Assembly: GCF_016863655.1 (NCBI RefSeq) | Contig: NZ_BOPH01000156.1 | Location: 1 to 40,894, forward strand | Reading direction: 5' to 3' | Length of the DNA stretch: 40,894 bases | From: Virgisporangium ochraceum | GTDB taxonomy: Bacteria; Actinomycetota; Actinomycetes; Mycobacteriales; Micromonosporaceae | Part shown: positions 7,941 through 14,810 of the stretch, in pieces | Layout: each line of letters starts with the position of its first letter | Numbering within the stretch: position 1 is the stretch's first letter | Position numbers and translations under genes: made by a program | The notes under the pieces: generated by a model | The model's input: only the letters and a program-made list of their open reading frames with translations | Databases searched by the model: none | Told to the model about the DNA's origin: nothing

Positions 7941-8336
7941 ATGACCACGTTCCCCGCCGTCACGCACGTCGCCGTGACCGTCACCGACCTGGGCGTCAGC
8001 GTGCCCTGGTACAAGAGCCTGTTCGACGCCGAGCCCGTCCTCGACGAGGACACCGGCCCGTTCCGCCACGTCGTCTTCCTGATCGGCGGCGGCATGCTCT
8101 TCGGGCTGCACCAGTTCCCCGGCGCCACCGGCACGGTCGCGTTCGACCCGCGCCGGCCCGGCCTCGACCACGTGGCGTTCGCGTGCGCCGACCGCGCCGA
8201 ACTGGAGGGCTGGCAGAAGCGCCTCGACGACCTCGGCGTCACCCACGGCGGCATCGTCGACGCCCACTACGGGTCCGGCCTGTCGTTCAAGGACCCGGAC
8301 AACCTGGCGCTGGAGTTCTTCGCCCCGCCCGCCTGA
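7941..8336 (+). CDS. VOC (glyoxalase/bleomycin resistance) family protein
   Basis: 131 residues forming two beta-alpha-beta-beta-beta halves of the vicinal oxygen chelate fold. The first half starts THVAVTVTDLGVSVPWYKSLFDAEP, and the second has LDHVAFACADRAELEGWQKRLDDLG. H9, the histidine of LDHVAF and the glutamate of LALEFF are the likely metal ligands, so an active metalloenzyme is possible (glyoxalase, dioxygenase or fosfomycin-type thiol transferase); which one cannot be told. AAGGAGG at 7929-7935 is a strong ribosome binding site and fixes ATG 7941. The PLP decarboxylase gene follows 48 bases later. Confidence 0.88.
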   Translation: MTTFPAVTHVAVTVTDLGVSVPWYKSLFDAEPVLDEDTGPFRHVVFLIGGGMLFGLHQFPGATGTVAFDPRRPGLDHVAFACADRAELEGWQKRLDDLGVTHGGIVDAHYGSGLSFKDPDNLALEFFAPPA

Positions 8337-8384
8337 GTGCCCCGCGCCCGGTGCCGGACCGGACCGGGCGCGGTAGCCTCCGGC

Positions 8385-9779
8385 GTGGAGAAACGCCTGC
8401 TGGAGCCCGTCGGGGCCGACCTGCGCGCCCTGCTCGACCGGGTCGCCGACTGGGTCGTCGGGTACGTCGACGGCCTGCGTCACCGTCCGGTCTCCGACTT
8501 CACCGACGTGCCCGCCCTGCTGGCCCGGTCCGACCTGCGTCGCCCGCCCGGTGACGCGGGCCGGCCGCTGGACGACCTGCTGTCCACTGTGGACCTCGCG
8601 GTGAGCAAGGGCCTCAACCCGTCGCACCCCGGTCACCTCGGGTTCATCCCCGGAAGCGGCCTGGTGTCGGCCGCGATCGCCGACCTCGTCGCCGACGTGC
8701 TCAACCAGTACACCGGGCTGGCCTTTCCCGCGCCCGGGATGGTGGCGCTGGAGACGACCGTGCTGCGGTGGCAGGGCGACCTCTTCGGGTTGCCCGCCAC
8801 CGCGGCCGGCATCCTCACCACCGGCGGCTCGCTGGCCACGTTGTCGGCGGTGGTCACCGCCCGGGAGACCCGGCTGCCCGCCGACTTCCTCGCCGGGACG
8901 CTCTACGTCACGTCCGAGACGCACCAGTGCGTCGCCAAGGCGGCCCGGTTGGCCGGTTTCCCCGCCGACGCGGTGCGCGTCGTCCCGGTCGACGACCAGC
9001 TGCGGATGGACCCGGACGCGCTGCGCGCGGTCCTCGCCACCGACCGCGCCGCCGGGCTGCGGCCGTTCCTCCTCGTCGCCAACGCCGGCAGCACCAACAC
9101 CGGCACCATCGACCCGCTGACCACGCTCGCCGACCTCGCGGCCGCGGAGGACCTGTGGCTGCACGTCGACGCGGCGTACGGCGGCTTCTTCCAGCTGACC
9201 GACCGCGGCCGCGAACGGCTGCACGGCATCGAGCGCGGTGACTCGCTGGTGCTCGACCCGCACAAGAGCCTGTTCCTGCCGTTCGGCACCGGATCCCTGC
9301 TGGTCCGCGACGGCGACCTGCTGCGCCGGGCGCACTCGGGTGCCGACGACGGGCACTACCTGCAGGACATCCGGGACGTGTCGCTGCCCGACTTCGCCGC
9401 CTACGGTCCCGAACTGACCCGCGACAACCGCGGGCTGCGGATGTGGCTACCGCTGCACCTGCACGGCGTCGACGCGTTCCGCGCCGCCCTCGACGAGAAG
9501 CTCGACCTGGCCGGGCACGTGTACGCGGAGCTGTCCGCCGACCCGCTGCTCGTCGTCCCGCGCGCACCGAGCCTGTCGACGGTGGCGTTCCGGTTGCGCG
9601 CCGGCGACACCGCCGAGCTGATGCGGCGGGTCAACACCGAGGCGGAGGTGTTCCTGTCGAGCACGAGGATCGGCGACCACCACATCGGACGCGTGTGCGT
9701 GCTCAACCACCGCACCGACCGCGACCGCGTCGACCGTGCGGTGTCGGCGATCCGGCGCCACGCCCGCGCCCTCTCCTAG
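8385..9779 (+). CDS. Pyridoxal-dependent (group II) amino acid decarboxylase
   Basis: 464 residues of the aromatic-L-amino-acid / diaminobutyrate decarboxylase family. PLP-site residues are present: H180 (SETHQC), the GSTNTGTIDP loop, D262 (LHVDAAYGG) and the Schiff-base lysine K294 (LDPHKSLFLPFG). The early HPGHLGFIPGSG segment is the usual substrate-side motif. It should remove the alpha-carboxyl group of an amino acid to give an amine; the actual substrate is unknown and a transaminase-like side activity is possible. GTG 8385 (MEKRLLEP) is preceded by TAGCCT at 8374-8379 with a five-base gap and no ribosome binding site, suggesting a leaderless mRNA. Its TAG overlaps the stop of the converging lipoprotein gene within CTAG. 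Confidence 0.88.
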   Translation: MEKRLLEPVGADLRALLDRVADWVVGYVDGLRHRPVSDFTDVPALLARSDLRRPPGDAGRPLDDLLSTVDLAVSKGLNPSHPGHLGFIPGSGLVSAAIADLVADVLNQYTGLAFPAPGMVALETTVLRWQGDLFGLPATAAGILTTGGSLATLSAVVTARETRLPADFLAGTLYVTSETHQCVAKAARLAGFPADAVRVVPVDDQLRMDPDALRAVLATDRAAGLRPFLLVANAGSTNTGTIDPLTTLADLAAAEDLWLHVDAAYGGFFQLTDRGRERLHGIERGDSLVLDPHKSLFLPFGTGSLLVRDGDLLRRAHSGADDGHYLQDIRDVSLPDFAAYGPELTRDNRGLRMWLPLHLHGVDAFRAALDEKLDLAGHVYAELSADPLLVVPRAPSLSTVAFRLRAGDTAELMRRVNTEAEVFLSSTRIGDHHIGRVCVLNHRTDRDRVDRAVSAIRRHARALS

Positions 9780-10600
9780 CGGCCGGTGACGTCGGCGCAG
9801 CCGGACTCGCCCGGCAGCAGCGGGCGGAACCGGAGGTACCACGTCCGTCCGTCGGCCGTCCACGGCGTGGCGGCGTTCGCCGTCGCGGCGGCCGCGCGGA
9901 CGGTCGCCGCCGCGTCGCCGGTGACGGTGACGCAGCCGACCTCGCCGTCCGGACCCACCGGGTCGCCCGGCAACGCCGGACCCGTCCACGCGACCGGCGG
10001 AGCGGCCCGGTCGGCCGGCGTGGGCTCCCGGTACGGAAGGGAGAAGACCGCGAGCGAGGCCATCGGGTACGCGTCGGGGTCGTCGCGCGCATCGGTCAGG
10101 TCGTTCCGCACGGCGAGCAGCTTCGCGCGAGCGGCGCGCTGGGCGTCGGTCAACGACCGGGTCGCGCGGTCGTCGACGGTCAACGCGTAGACGACGACCC
10201 GCCGGACCCCGTCCGTGGTGGTGACGGTGAACCGGGTGTCGGGCATGTCGGTGACCGTCGGACGCCCGAAGTCGCCGTCGGCCGCGAGCACCCGCCCCGC
10301 CAGGGAGGCGACCTCGGCCGGCGGGATCCGCCACTCCTGGACGTTCGGCAGCGCGGGGCCGGGGTGGCTCGCCCGTACCGGCCCGTCGGCGATCACCCGC
10401 CCGTCGCCGTAGACCGACACCAGTGGCGGCCGGGAGACGACCTCGATCCCGGGCAGAAAGCCGCCCACGTACTCCACGCGGATCGCCAGCGCCCCCGCAT
10501 CGACCTGCGCCGGCGGGGTGGATTCAGGGCCGGCCGGCCCCTCACCGCCGCACGCGGATACCAGCATCCCCACGGCGAGCGCGGTCAGTCGCAGCTTCAT
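9776..10600 (-). CDS. Putative lipoprotein, function unknown
   Basis: 274 residues. The N-terminus MKLRLTALAVGMLVSACGG is a lipoprotein signal with lipobox LVSAC and lipidated C17. The mature protein has repeated beta-rich segments (RPPLVSVYGDGRVIADGP, DTRFTVTTTDGVRRVVVYAL) and two late cysteines (EVGCVTVTG and ESGCADVTG) that could form a disulfide outside the cell. I do not recognise a named family; similar proteins are widespread hypothetical lipoproteins of actinobacteria. AGAGGGG just before ATG 10600 is a good ribosome binding site and rules out the GTG seven codons upstream. It faces the low-GC hairpin region upstream. Confidence 0.8.
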   Translation of the reverse strand: MKLRLTALAVGMLVSACGGEGPAGPESTPPAQVDAGALAIRVEYVGGFLPGIEVVSRPPLVSVYGDGRVIADGPVRASHPGPALPNVQEWRIPPAEVASLAGRVLAADGDFGRPTVTDMPDTRFTVTTTDGVRRVVVYALTVDDRATRSLTDAQRAARAKLLAVRNDLTDARDDPDAYPMASLAVFSLPYREPTPADRAAPPVAWTGPALPGDPVGPDGEVGCVTVTGDAAATVRAAAATANAATPWTADGRTWYLRFRPLLPGESGCADVTGR

Positions 10601-10624
10601 GCCCCTCTGACGGGCAGGCACCCC

Positions 10625-10850
10625 GTCCGGTTCCGGGACCCTCGCCGCTACGTAGCGAGACAGCGAAACTACTTACGGTTTTCACTCGGTGGAGTCGGCA
10701 CCGAGGACCACACTGATCCGTTAGCGGTGTGGGTCCCCATCACGGGCCCGCAAGTGAAGACAGCCTGCCGCGACGAGCCAAGTTTCCACGCCTAGTCGTC
10801 GCGGCAGGCCCCACCTCCGAGGGAGGCATCGATGACGCTACGTCATCACA
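10625..10850. other. Array of consecutive hairpins in lower-GC DNA
   Basis: Within about 225 bases I count seven inverted repeats in a row: a bulged stem at 10625-10640; CGCTACGTAGCG (10646-10657); CTCGGTG/CACCGAG (10685-10691 and 10699-10705); a bulged 9-10 bp stem (10705-10713 and 10727-10736); a perfect 14-bp stem (10763-10776 and 10796-10809, loop 19); CCTCC/GGAGG (10813-10817 and 10821-10825); and GATGACG/CGTCATC (10831-10837 and 10841-10847). The last two would hide the ribosome binding site and start codon of the ORF at 10832. GC content drops here. It could be a structured RNA leader, a small RNA, or a remnant of a mobile element. Confidence 0.5.
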
Positions 10851-11155
10851 GATCGGACAATCCATCCGTCCAAAGGGTGGAACGTTCCTCCGGTACGCCT
10901 GGTTACGCAGCTAGTCACCCGGTCGAGCATCCGTCTCTGGAACAACCGGGTGCGCCGAACGACTCGTCGTCGCCGTCAGTGGAGCGACCGCCTACGAGTG
11001 ACGCGAGGACGGCACACACCTGGCGCCGGGCGTGGAAATCGCTCCTGTTCCTGGCTGGTGTCGTTCAGGTCGTGAGAACGGCAGTCTTCGCATGGAACTT
11101 CGCGATCGACCACTCACCGTGGCTCGGGCAGGTCCTGGACACCTGGTCCAGGTAG
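10832..11155 (+). CDS. Small unknown protein with C-terminal hydrophobic segment
   Basis: 107 residues, no family recognised. The first 65 or so are polar and rich in Ser, Pro, His and Arg; residues from about 70 to 90 (SLLFLAGVVQVVRTAVFAW) could be a membrane or amphipathic helix, so a tail-anchored or membrane-surface protein is possible. GAGGGAGG (10818-10825) lies six bases before ATG 10832, a strong ribosome binding site, and is itself inside a short hairpin. Base composition is lower in GC than the neighbours, which may mean recent transfer. Two hairpins follow the stop. Since third-position GC bias is weak here, the ORF could be spurious. Confidence 0.42.
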   Translation: MTLRHHRSDNPSVQRVERSSGTPGYAASHPVEHPSLEQPGAPNDSSSPSVERPPTSDARTAHTWRRAWKSLLFLAGVVQVVRTAVFAWNFAIDHSPWLGQVLDTWSR

Positions 11156-11200
11156 CGTCACCCGTCGAACAGCAACCCGGGTCGCGAAACGGCCCGGGTT
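11134..11200 (+). terminator. Two hairpins at the end of the small ORF
   Basis: CCTGGAC/GTCCAGG (11134-11140 and 11146-11152, loop 5) lies in the last codons before TAG 11153, and AACCCGGG/CCCGGGTT (11174-11181 and 11193-11200, loop 11) follows it. Neither has a U-run, as usual in actinobacterial terminators. Confidence 0.45.
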
Positions 11201-11273
11201 GGAACGCCCACGCGGTCGAGAGCCGTGCGCGCAACCATGGCGTCGAGTGGCCGCCCGCCGGGCCACGCGATGA

Positions 11274-11403
11274 CACGACGGTGGAGCCGCCGCCCGAACC
11301 CCCGCGGCGGTCCTCACCGCCGGCCGGCTCCGCGACGTGTTCGGGATCGACGCCGAGGTCGGCCCCGACCGCCTCGGCCACCTCACGATCGCCTACCGCG
11401 GAG
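11274..11403 (+). pseudogene. C-terminal remnant of a siderophore-type ABC transporter ATPase
   Basis: The frame reads HDGGAAARTPAAVLTAG, then RLRDVFGIDAEVGP. This closely resembles the C-terminus of FecE/FhuC-type ATPases, where a DG-x-x-x-A-x-GTP segment leads into x-VLTA-x-x-L-x-x-VFG. The rest of the ATPase (Walker A, signature, Walker B) is absent. An in-frame stop at 11271-11273 precedes the fragment, and a short stretch before it (VAARRATR) may be the eroded LAAR region. There is no start codon or ribosome binding site. It is best read as a gene relic left by a deletion, beside the low-GC hairpin island. The identification rests on my memory of the family consensus. Confidence 0.5.
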
Positions 11404-12105
11404 TCAGTTCTCGTACTGCTGCGGCGGCGCACCGACCCGGTGGACCTCCACGACCTCGATCGACGGGATCGGGCCGCCGTTGATGTCGTCCTTCGCCACG
11501 TGGGCGGTGTAGGTGCCGGTGACCCGCAACCACGTGTCCGCCTTCAGACCGGCGGGCACGGTGCCGGCCAGGCCGACCTTGATGGGCTGGGCGTCGGCGG
11601 CGCAGCAGTTGAGGGTCATCCGGGTCAGGTACGGGGTGCCGGCCCGACCGTAGCTGAGGAAGCCGGTCAGCTCGATGCGCCGCCCCTCCAGCGACCGGCC
11701 CCCGTCGAACGCGGCGCGGGCGGCGTAGTCCATCACCCGCATCGGCAGCGGGTCGCCGGCGGGGAGGTCGGCGAAGCCGGTCGGGCGCTGCAGCGCGGTA
11801 CCCGCCCGGTCGGCGGTGTAGGAGCCCAGGGCCGGCGGCGCGGCGACGACCAGGGCGAGCACCGGCGCGACCAGCAGCCAGGACAGCCGCGACCCGCCGT
11901 GGTCGTGGCCGTCGTTCTCCTTGCGGTGGGACCGGTACTCCTGCCACAGGGTGACCGCGGCCGTCGCCAGCAGCAGCACGGCGGTGAGGATCAGAAGCGG
12001 GCGCAGCCCGGCCTTCACGTAACGCAGGTAGGTGTCGGTGAGGGCGGCATAGAGAACGGCGCCGCCGACCAGACCGGTCACGATGCCCTGCGTCTCCCTG
12101 TTCAT
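11404..12105 (-). CDS. TIGR03943-type putative permease subunit (DUF1980)
   Basis: 233 residues. Two or three N-terminal membrane helices flank a histidine-rich cytoplasmic or exterior loop (HRKENDGHDHGG), followed by a beta-rich domain with the conserved LNCCAADAQPIKVGL segment and a TGTYTAHVAKDDINGGPIPSIEV end. The adjacent Cys-Cys and the His-rich loop suggest metal binding. Members of this family are normally encoded beside a DUF318 permease, as here; the ATG overlaps the permease stop (ATGA), so the two are translationally coupled and probably form one complex. Its transported substrate is not established; zinc or another metal is a reasonable inference but I see no Zur-like box. Confidence 0.85.
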   Translation of the reverse strand: MNRETQGIVTGLVGGAVLYAALTDTYLRYVKAGLRPLLILTAVLLLATAAVTLWQEYRSHRKENDGHDHGGSRLSWLLVAPVLALVVAAPPALGSYTADRAGTALQRPTGFADLPAGDPLPMRVMDYAARAAFDGGRSLEGRRIELTGFLSYGRAGTPYLTRMTLNCCAADAQPIKVGLAGTVPAGLKADTWLRVTGTYTAHVAKDDINGGPIPSIEVVEVHRVGAPPQQYEN

Positions 12106-13115
12106 GTCAGCACCGCCCCGACCGCGACCGACACGAGCACCGCGACCACGAACGTGGCCGGGGCGAAGCGCACCGCGAACCCGCGCCCGAACGTGCCGGC
12201 CTGCATCGCGATCAGCTTCAGGTCGACCATCGGGCCGACGACCAGGAACGCCAGCCGGGCGGTGAGCGAGAACTGCGACAGCGAGGCGGCGACGAACGCG
12301 TCGGCCTCCGAGCAGATCGACAGGACCACCGCGAGCACCGCCAGCGCGAGCACCGACAGCACCGGGTTGCCGGCGACCGCGGCCAGCCAGCTCTCCGGCA
12401 CCACGGCCTTCAGCGTGGCCGCCGCGGCCGCGCCGAGCACGAGGAAGCTGCCGGCGTGCAGGACGTCGTGGCGCACCGACGTCCAGAACGCGGTCGCCCG
12501 GCCCTTTCCCTCGACCGACGGGCGCGACGGCAGCCGCATCCAGTCGGTGCGGCCCAGCCGGTTCCACAGCCAGCCCATGACGCACGCGACGGTCAGGCTC
12601 GCGACGAACCGGGCCAGCACCATCTCCGGGTTGCCGGGGAACGCGACGGCGGTGGCGGTCAGCACGATCGGGTTGATCGCCGGGGCCGACAGCAGGAACG
12701 CGAGCGCCGCGGCCGGTGTCACCCCGCGCCGCACCAGCGCACCCGCCACCGGAACCGAGGCGCACTCGCAGCCGGGGAGCACCGCGCCGGCCGTCCCCGC
12801 GACCGGCACCGCGAGAGCGGGCCGGGACGGCAGCGCCCGGGCGAAGAACGACGCCGGCACGAACACCGCGATCACCGCCGACAACGCGACGCCGAGCACG
12901 AGAAACGGCAGGGCCTGGGTGACCACGGCGATGAACACCGTCATCCAGCTCTGCAGCGCCGGCGCCGACAGCAGGTCCGCGATCGGGCCGCGCGCCATCG
13001 TGACCACGAGCAGCACCACGATGAGCACCAGCAGCGGGTTGAGGTTGCGGTCCGGCTGCTTCGGCGCGGTGCCCGGGTCCGGCGCCCGCGCGGGCCGCGT
13101 GTCGGTGGTGGTCAC
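12102..13115 (-). CDS. DUF318/ArsP-type permease
   Basis: 337 residues with about eight to ten membrane helices. Family landmarks are visible: GAVLPGCECASVPVAGALVR, then FLLSAPAINPIVLTATAV in the first half, and SICSEADAFVAASL in the second half. The Cys-x-Cys and the Cys-Ser-Glu-x-Asp motifs lie in helices and are the likely substrate path. Relatives include permeases tied to arsenic or metal export, but most members are uncharacterised. The GTG in GTGACCACCACC gives VTTTDTRPARAPDP; a more upstream start would run into the divergent gene at 13213. Partner gene overlaps downstream. No metal-responsive regulator is next to it. Confidence 0.85.
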   Translation of the reverse strand: MTTTDTRPARAPDPGTAPKQPDRNLNPLLVLIVVLLVVTMARGPIADLLSAPALQSWMTVFIAVVTQALPFLVLGVALSAVIAVFVPASFFARALPSRPALAVPVAGTAGAVLPGCECASVPVAGALVRRGVTPAAALAFLLSAPAINPIVLTATAVAFPGNPEMVLARFVASLTVACVMGWLWNRLGRTDWMRLPSRPSVEGKGRATAFWTSVRHDVLHAGSFLVLGAAAAATLKAVVPESWLAAVAGNPVLSVLALAVLAVVLSICSEADAFVAASLSQFSLTARLAFLVVGPMVDLKLIAMQAGTFGRGFAVRFAPATFVVAVLVSVAVGAVLT

Positions 13116-13212
13116 GTCCGGAGGTACGGCCGGCGCGCCGTGACGGTTCAGCTGCGCTGGGCATTCACCCGCGTCACTGTGATCGGTACCCTTCCCGCAA
13201 GGAGGCGCACAC

Positions 13213-13923
13213 ATGACGAACCGGACCAGGCCACGGCCCGCCAAGGGCGGATCCCGCCCGATCGCCCCACCGACCGGGCGGCGCATCGCCCCACTGGTGA
13301 TCGCGTTCGCGCTCGGCGCGCTGCTCGCCGGTCCCATCGCCGCCCTGACCGCCCGCGACGCCGCGCCCGCCGGCGGCACCTCCACCGCCGACCGCGTCGC
13401 GGCGCTGAAGGCCGAGGAGGCCAGGCGCGACGCCGCGCAGATCGTGGAGCTGACGACGAAGGCGCGTCAGGTGCAGGAGCGGCTGCTGCCGGTGCTCACG
13501 GGGCTGTCCATCGCGGTGCCGCCCGGTCAGGCGGCCGGCCAGGCCACGGGGACCCCGCCCGCCGCGGCCGAGGTGGAGCGCTGGCGAACCACCACCGGCG
13601 CGATCGTCGAGGAGTTCGCCAACCCGCCGTCCGGCGGCACCGCGGTGAACATCGCCCGGTCCGGGCTGGCCGCGGCGGTCCGCGAGCTGGACGCGGCCGT
13701 CGACCTGTACGCGGCGGCACTCGCGCTGTCGCCCGAGGCCCGCGGACCGCTGCTGGAGCTGGCCGGACGCCAACGCGACATCGCGATCGCCACCTGGTCG
13801 ACCGCCGCCACCCAGCTCGACGTGCTGAACGTCGACGCGGGCAACGGGCACGCGCACGTGTTCCTGCCGGCCGTACCCGGCCAGGGCGCCCTGACCGCCG
13901 ACGGCGCGCCGGAAGGCAAGTGA
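13213..13923 (+). CDS. Membrane-anchored protein of unknown function
   Basis: 236 residues. A basic, proline-rich cytoplasmic start is followed by one membrane helix (IAPLVIAFALGALLAGPIAAL, about residues 25-45) and an exported helical domain with heptad-like stretches (RVAALKAEEARRDAAQIVELT, VRELDAAVDLYAAALALSPEARGPLLELA). I do not recognise a family. The C-terminal piece includes GNGHAHVFLPAVPG, with two histidines. AAGGAGG at 13199-13205 is a strong ribosome binding site and TACCCT about ten bases before it may be the -10 box. It is divergent from the DUF318 permease gene, so the two might be co-regulated, but nothing in the protein says so. Confidence 0.75.
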   Translation: MTNRTRPRPAKGGSRPIAPPTGRRIAPLVIAFALGALLAGPIAALTARDAAPAGGTSTADRVAALKAEEARRDAAQIVELTTKARQVQERLLPVLTGLSIAVPPGQAAGQATGTPPAAAEVERWRTTTGAIVEEFANPPSGGTAVNIARSGLAAAVRELDAAVDLYAAALALSPEARGPLLELAGRQRDIAIATWSTAATQLDVLNVDAGNGHAHVFLPAVPGQGALTADGAPEGK

Positions 13924-13961
13924 TCCACGGCGCTTTGCCGGCGCCGCGGCGTGACCCGCAC

Positions 13962-13973
13962 TAGATTGCGGAC
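13962..13973 (+). promoter_or_regulatory. -10 box TAGATT for leaderless nitroreductase gene
   Basis: TAGATT at 13962-13967, six bases, then ATG 13974; no Shine-Dalgarno sequence. Confidence 0.55.
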
Positions 13974-14390
13974 ATGGCTTCCTTCAACGACACGGTGATC
14001 GAGAACTTCCGCGCCAACGACGGTGTGCTCGGCGGCCACTGGGAGGGCAAGACGGTCCTGCTCCTGCACGCCCCCGGCCGGAAGACCGGAAAGATCACCG
14101 TCAACCCCCTGGTGGCGGCGCCGCACGGCGACGCCCACATCGTGTGCGGCAGCGCCGGCGGCGCTCCGGACGACCCGCAGTGGGTCGCCAACCTGGAGGC
14201 CGTCGACGGTCCCGTGACCATCGAGCTGGGCGCCGAGACGCTCCAGGCGGACCACCGGGTGGTCCGCCCCGGCCGCGACGCCGACTGGGAGGAGCTGTAC
14301 GGGGCGTGGCGGGCGTACTGGCCCGACGCCGCCGACTACGAGACGAAGACCGACCGGAAGTTCCCGGTCGCGGTGATCACGGTCCGCTGA
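13974..14390 (+). CDS. Deazaflavin (F420)-dependent nitroreductase family protein
   Basis: 138 residues, the length of the Ddn-like split-barrel family. Landmarks: VLLLHAPGRKTGKITVNPLVAAPHGDAHIVCGSAGG, the strands that hold the deazaflavin phosphate and ring, then the VTIELGAETLQADHRVV strand and the late WEELYGAWRAYWPDAADYE helix. Such proteins use F420H2 to reduce quinones, nitro compounds or other acceptors, and are confined largely to F420-making actinobacteria, which supports the host assignment. The natural substrate is unknown. The gene appears monocistronic with its own leaderless promoter and converges on the MerR gene. Confidence 0.88.
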   Translation: MASFNDTVIENFRANDGVLGGHWEGKTVLLLHAPGRKTGKITVNPLVAAPHGDAHIVCGSAGGAPDDPQWVANLEAVDGPVTIELGAETLQADHRVVRPGRDADWEELYGAWRAYWPDAADYETKTDRKFPVAVITVR

Positions 14391-14411
14391 GGCATCGGCT
14401 GCCGGGCGCGG

Positions 14412-14762
14412 TCATCGCGCGGCGTCGATGACCGCGCCCAGCAGCCGCCGCGACCGTTCCAGGTCGTCGATCGCGGCGCTGATCCGCCGGTACTCGTGGT
14501 CGAGGTCCGCGCGCACCCGTGGGCAGGTCGGCGCGAGAACGTCGCCGTCGGAGGTGACGCACGGGAGCACGTTCGCGATGACCGACGTCGACAGGCCGGC
14601 GGTGAGCAGCGACCGGATGCGCCCGACGAGGTCCACGTCGGACTCCGCGTAGACCCGGTAGCCGCTCGGCAGCCGGTCGGGCGCCAGGAGGCCCTGCTCC
14701 TCGTAGTACCGCAACAGCCGCTCGTTGACCCCGGTCCGCCGGGACAGTTCGCCGATCCGCAC
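14412..14762 (-). CDS. MerR family transcriptional regulator
   Basis: 116 residues. The winged helix-turn-helix is at the N-terminus (MRIGELSRRTGVNERLLRYY, EEQGLLAPDRLPSGYRVY), followed by the dimerisation helix ending in RRISAAIDDLERSRRLLGAV. Two cysteines occur in the region before the long helix (VLPCVTSDGDVLAPTCPRV), possibly part of an effector or redox site. GTG 14762 begins directly at the HTH and is preceded by AAGGGTGA. The gene is divergent from a quinone-type oxidoreductase. The shared gap holds a 20-base spacer promoter with a central dyad, the classic arrangement for MerR activation by DNA distortion. Confidence 0.9.
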   Translation of the reverse strand: MRIGELSRRTGVNERLLRYYEEQGLLAPDRLPSGYRVYAESDVDLVGRIRSLLTAGLSTSVIANVLPCVTSDGDVLAPTCPRVRADLDHEYRRISAAIDDLERSRRLLGAVIDAAR

Positions 14763-14771
14763 GCGTCACCC

Positions 14772-14803
14772 TTGACTCTCACATGGATGTGAAACTTTAG
14801 CGT
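14772..14803 (+). promoter_or_regulatory. MerR-type promoter with 20-base spacer and central dyad
   Basis: TTGACT (14772-14777) and TAGCGT (14798-14803) are separated by 20 bases instead of the usual 17, and the spacer holds the perfect dyad TCACAT gg ATGTGA (14779-14792). MerR proteins bind such a dyad and untwist the DNA to align the boxes. The start codon of the oxidoreductase lies seven bases after the -10 box. Confidence 0.7.
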
Positions 14804-14810
14804 AGCGTCC

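Noticed and set aside
13113..13130. CCGGAGGTACGG as a partial copy of the class 2 palindrome
   Set aside because: Only about nine bases match and no inverted arm is present.
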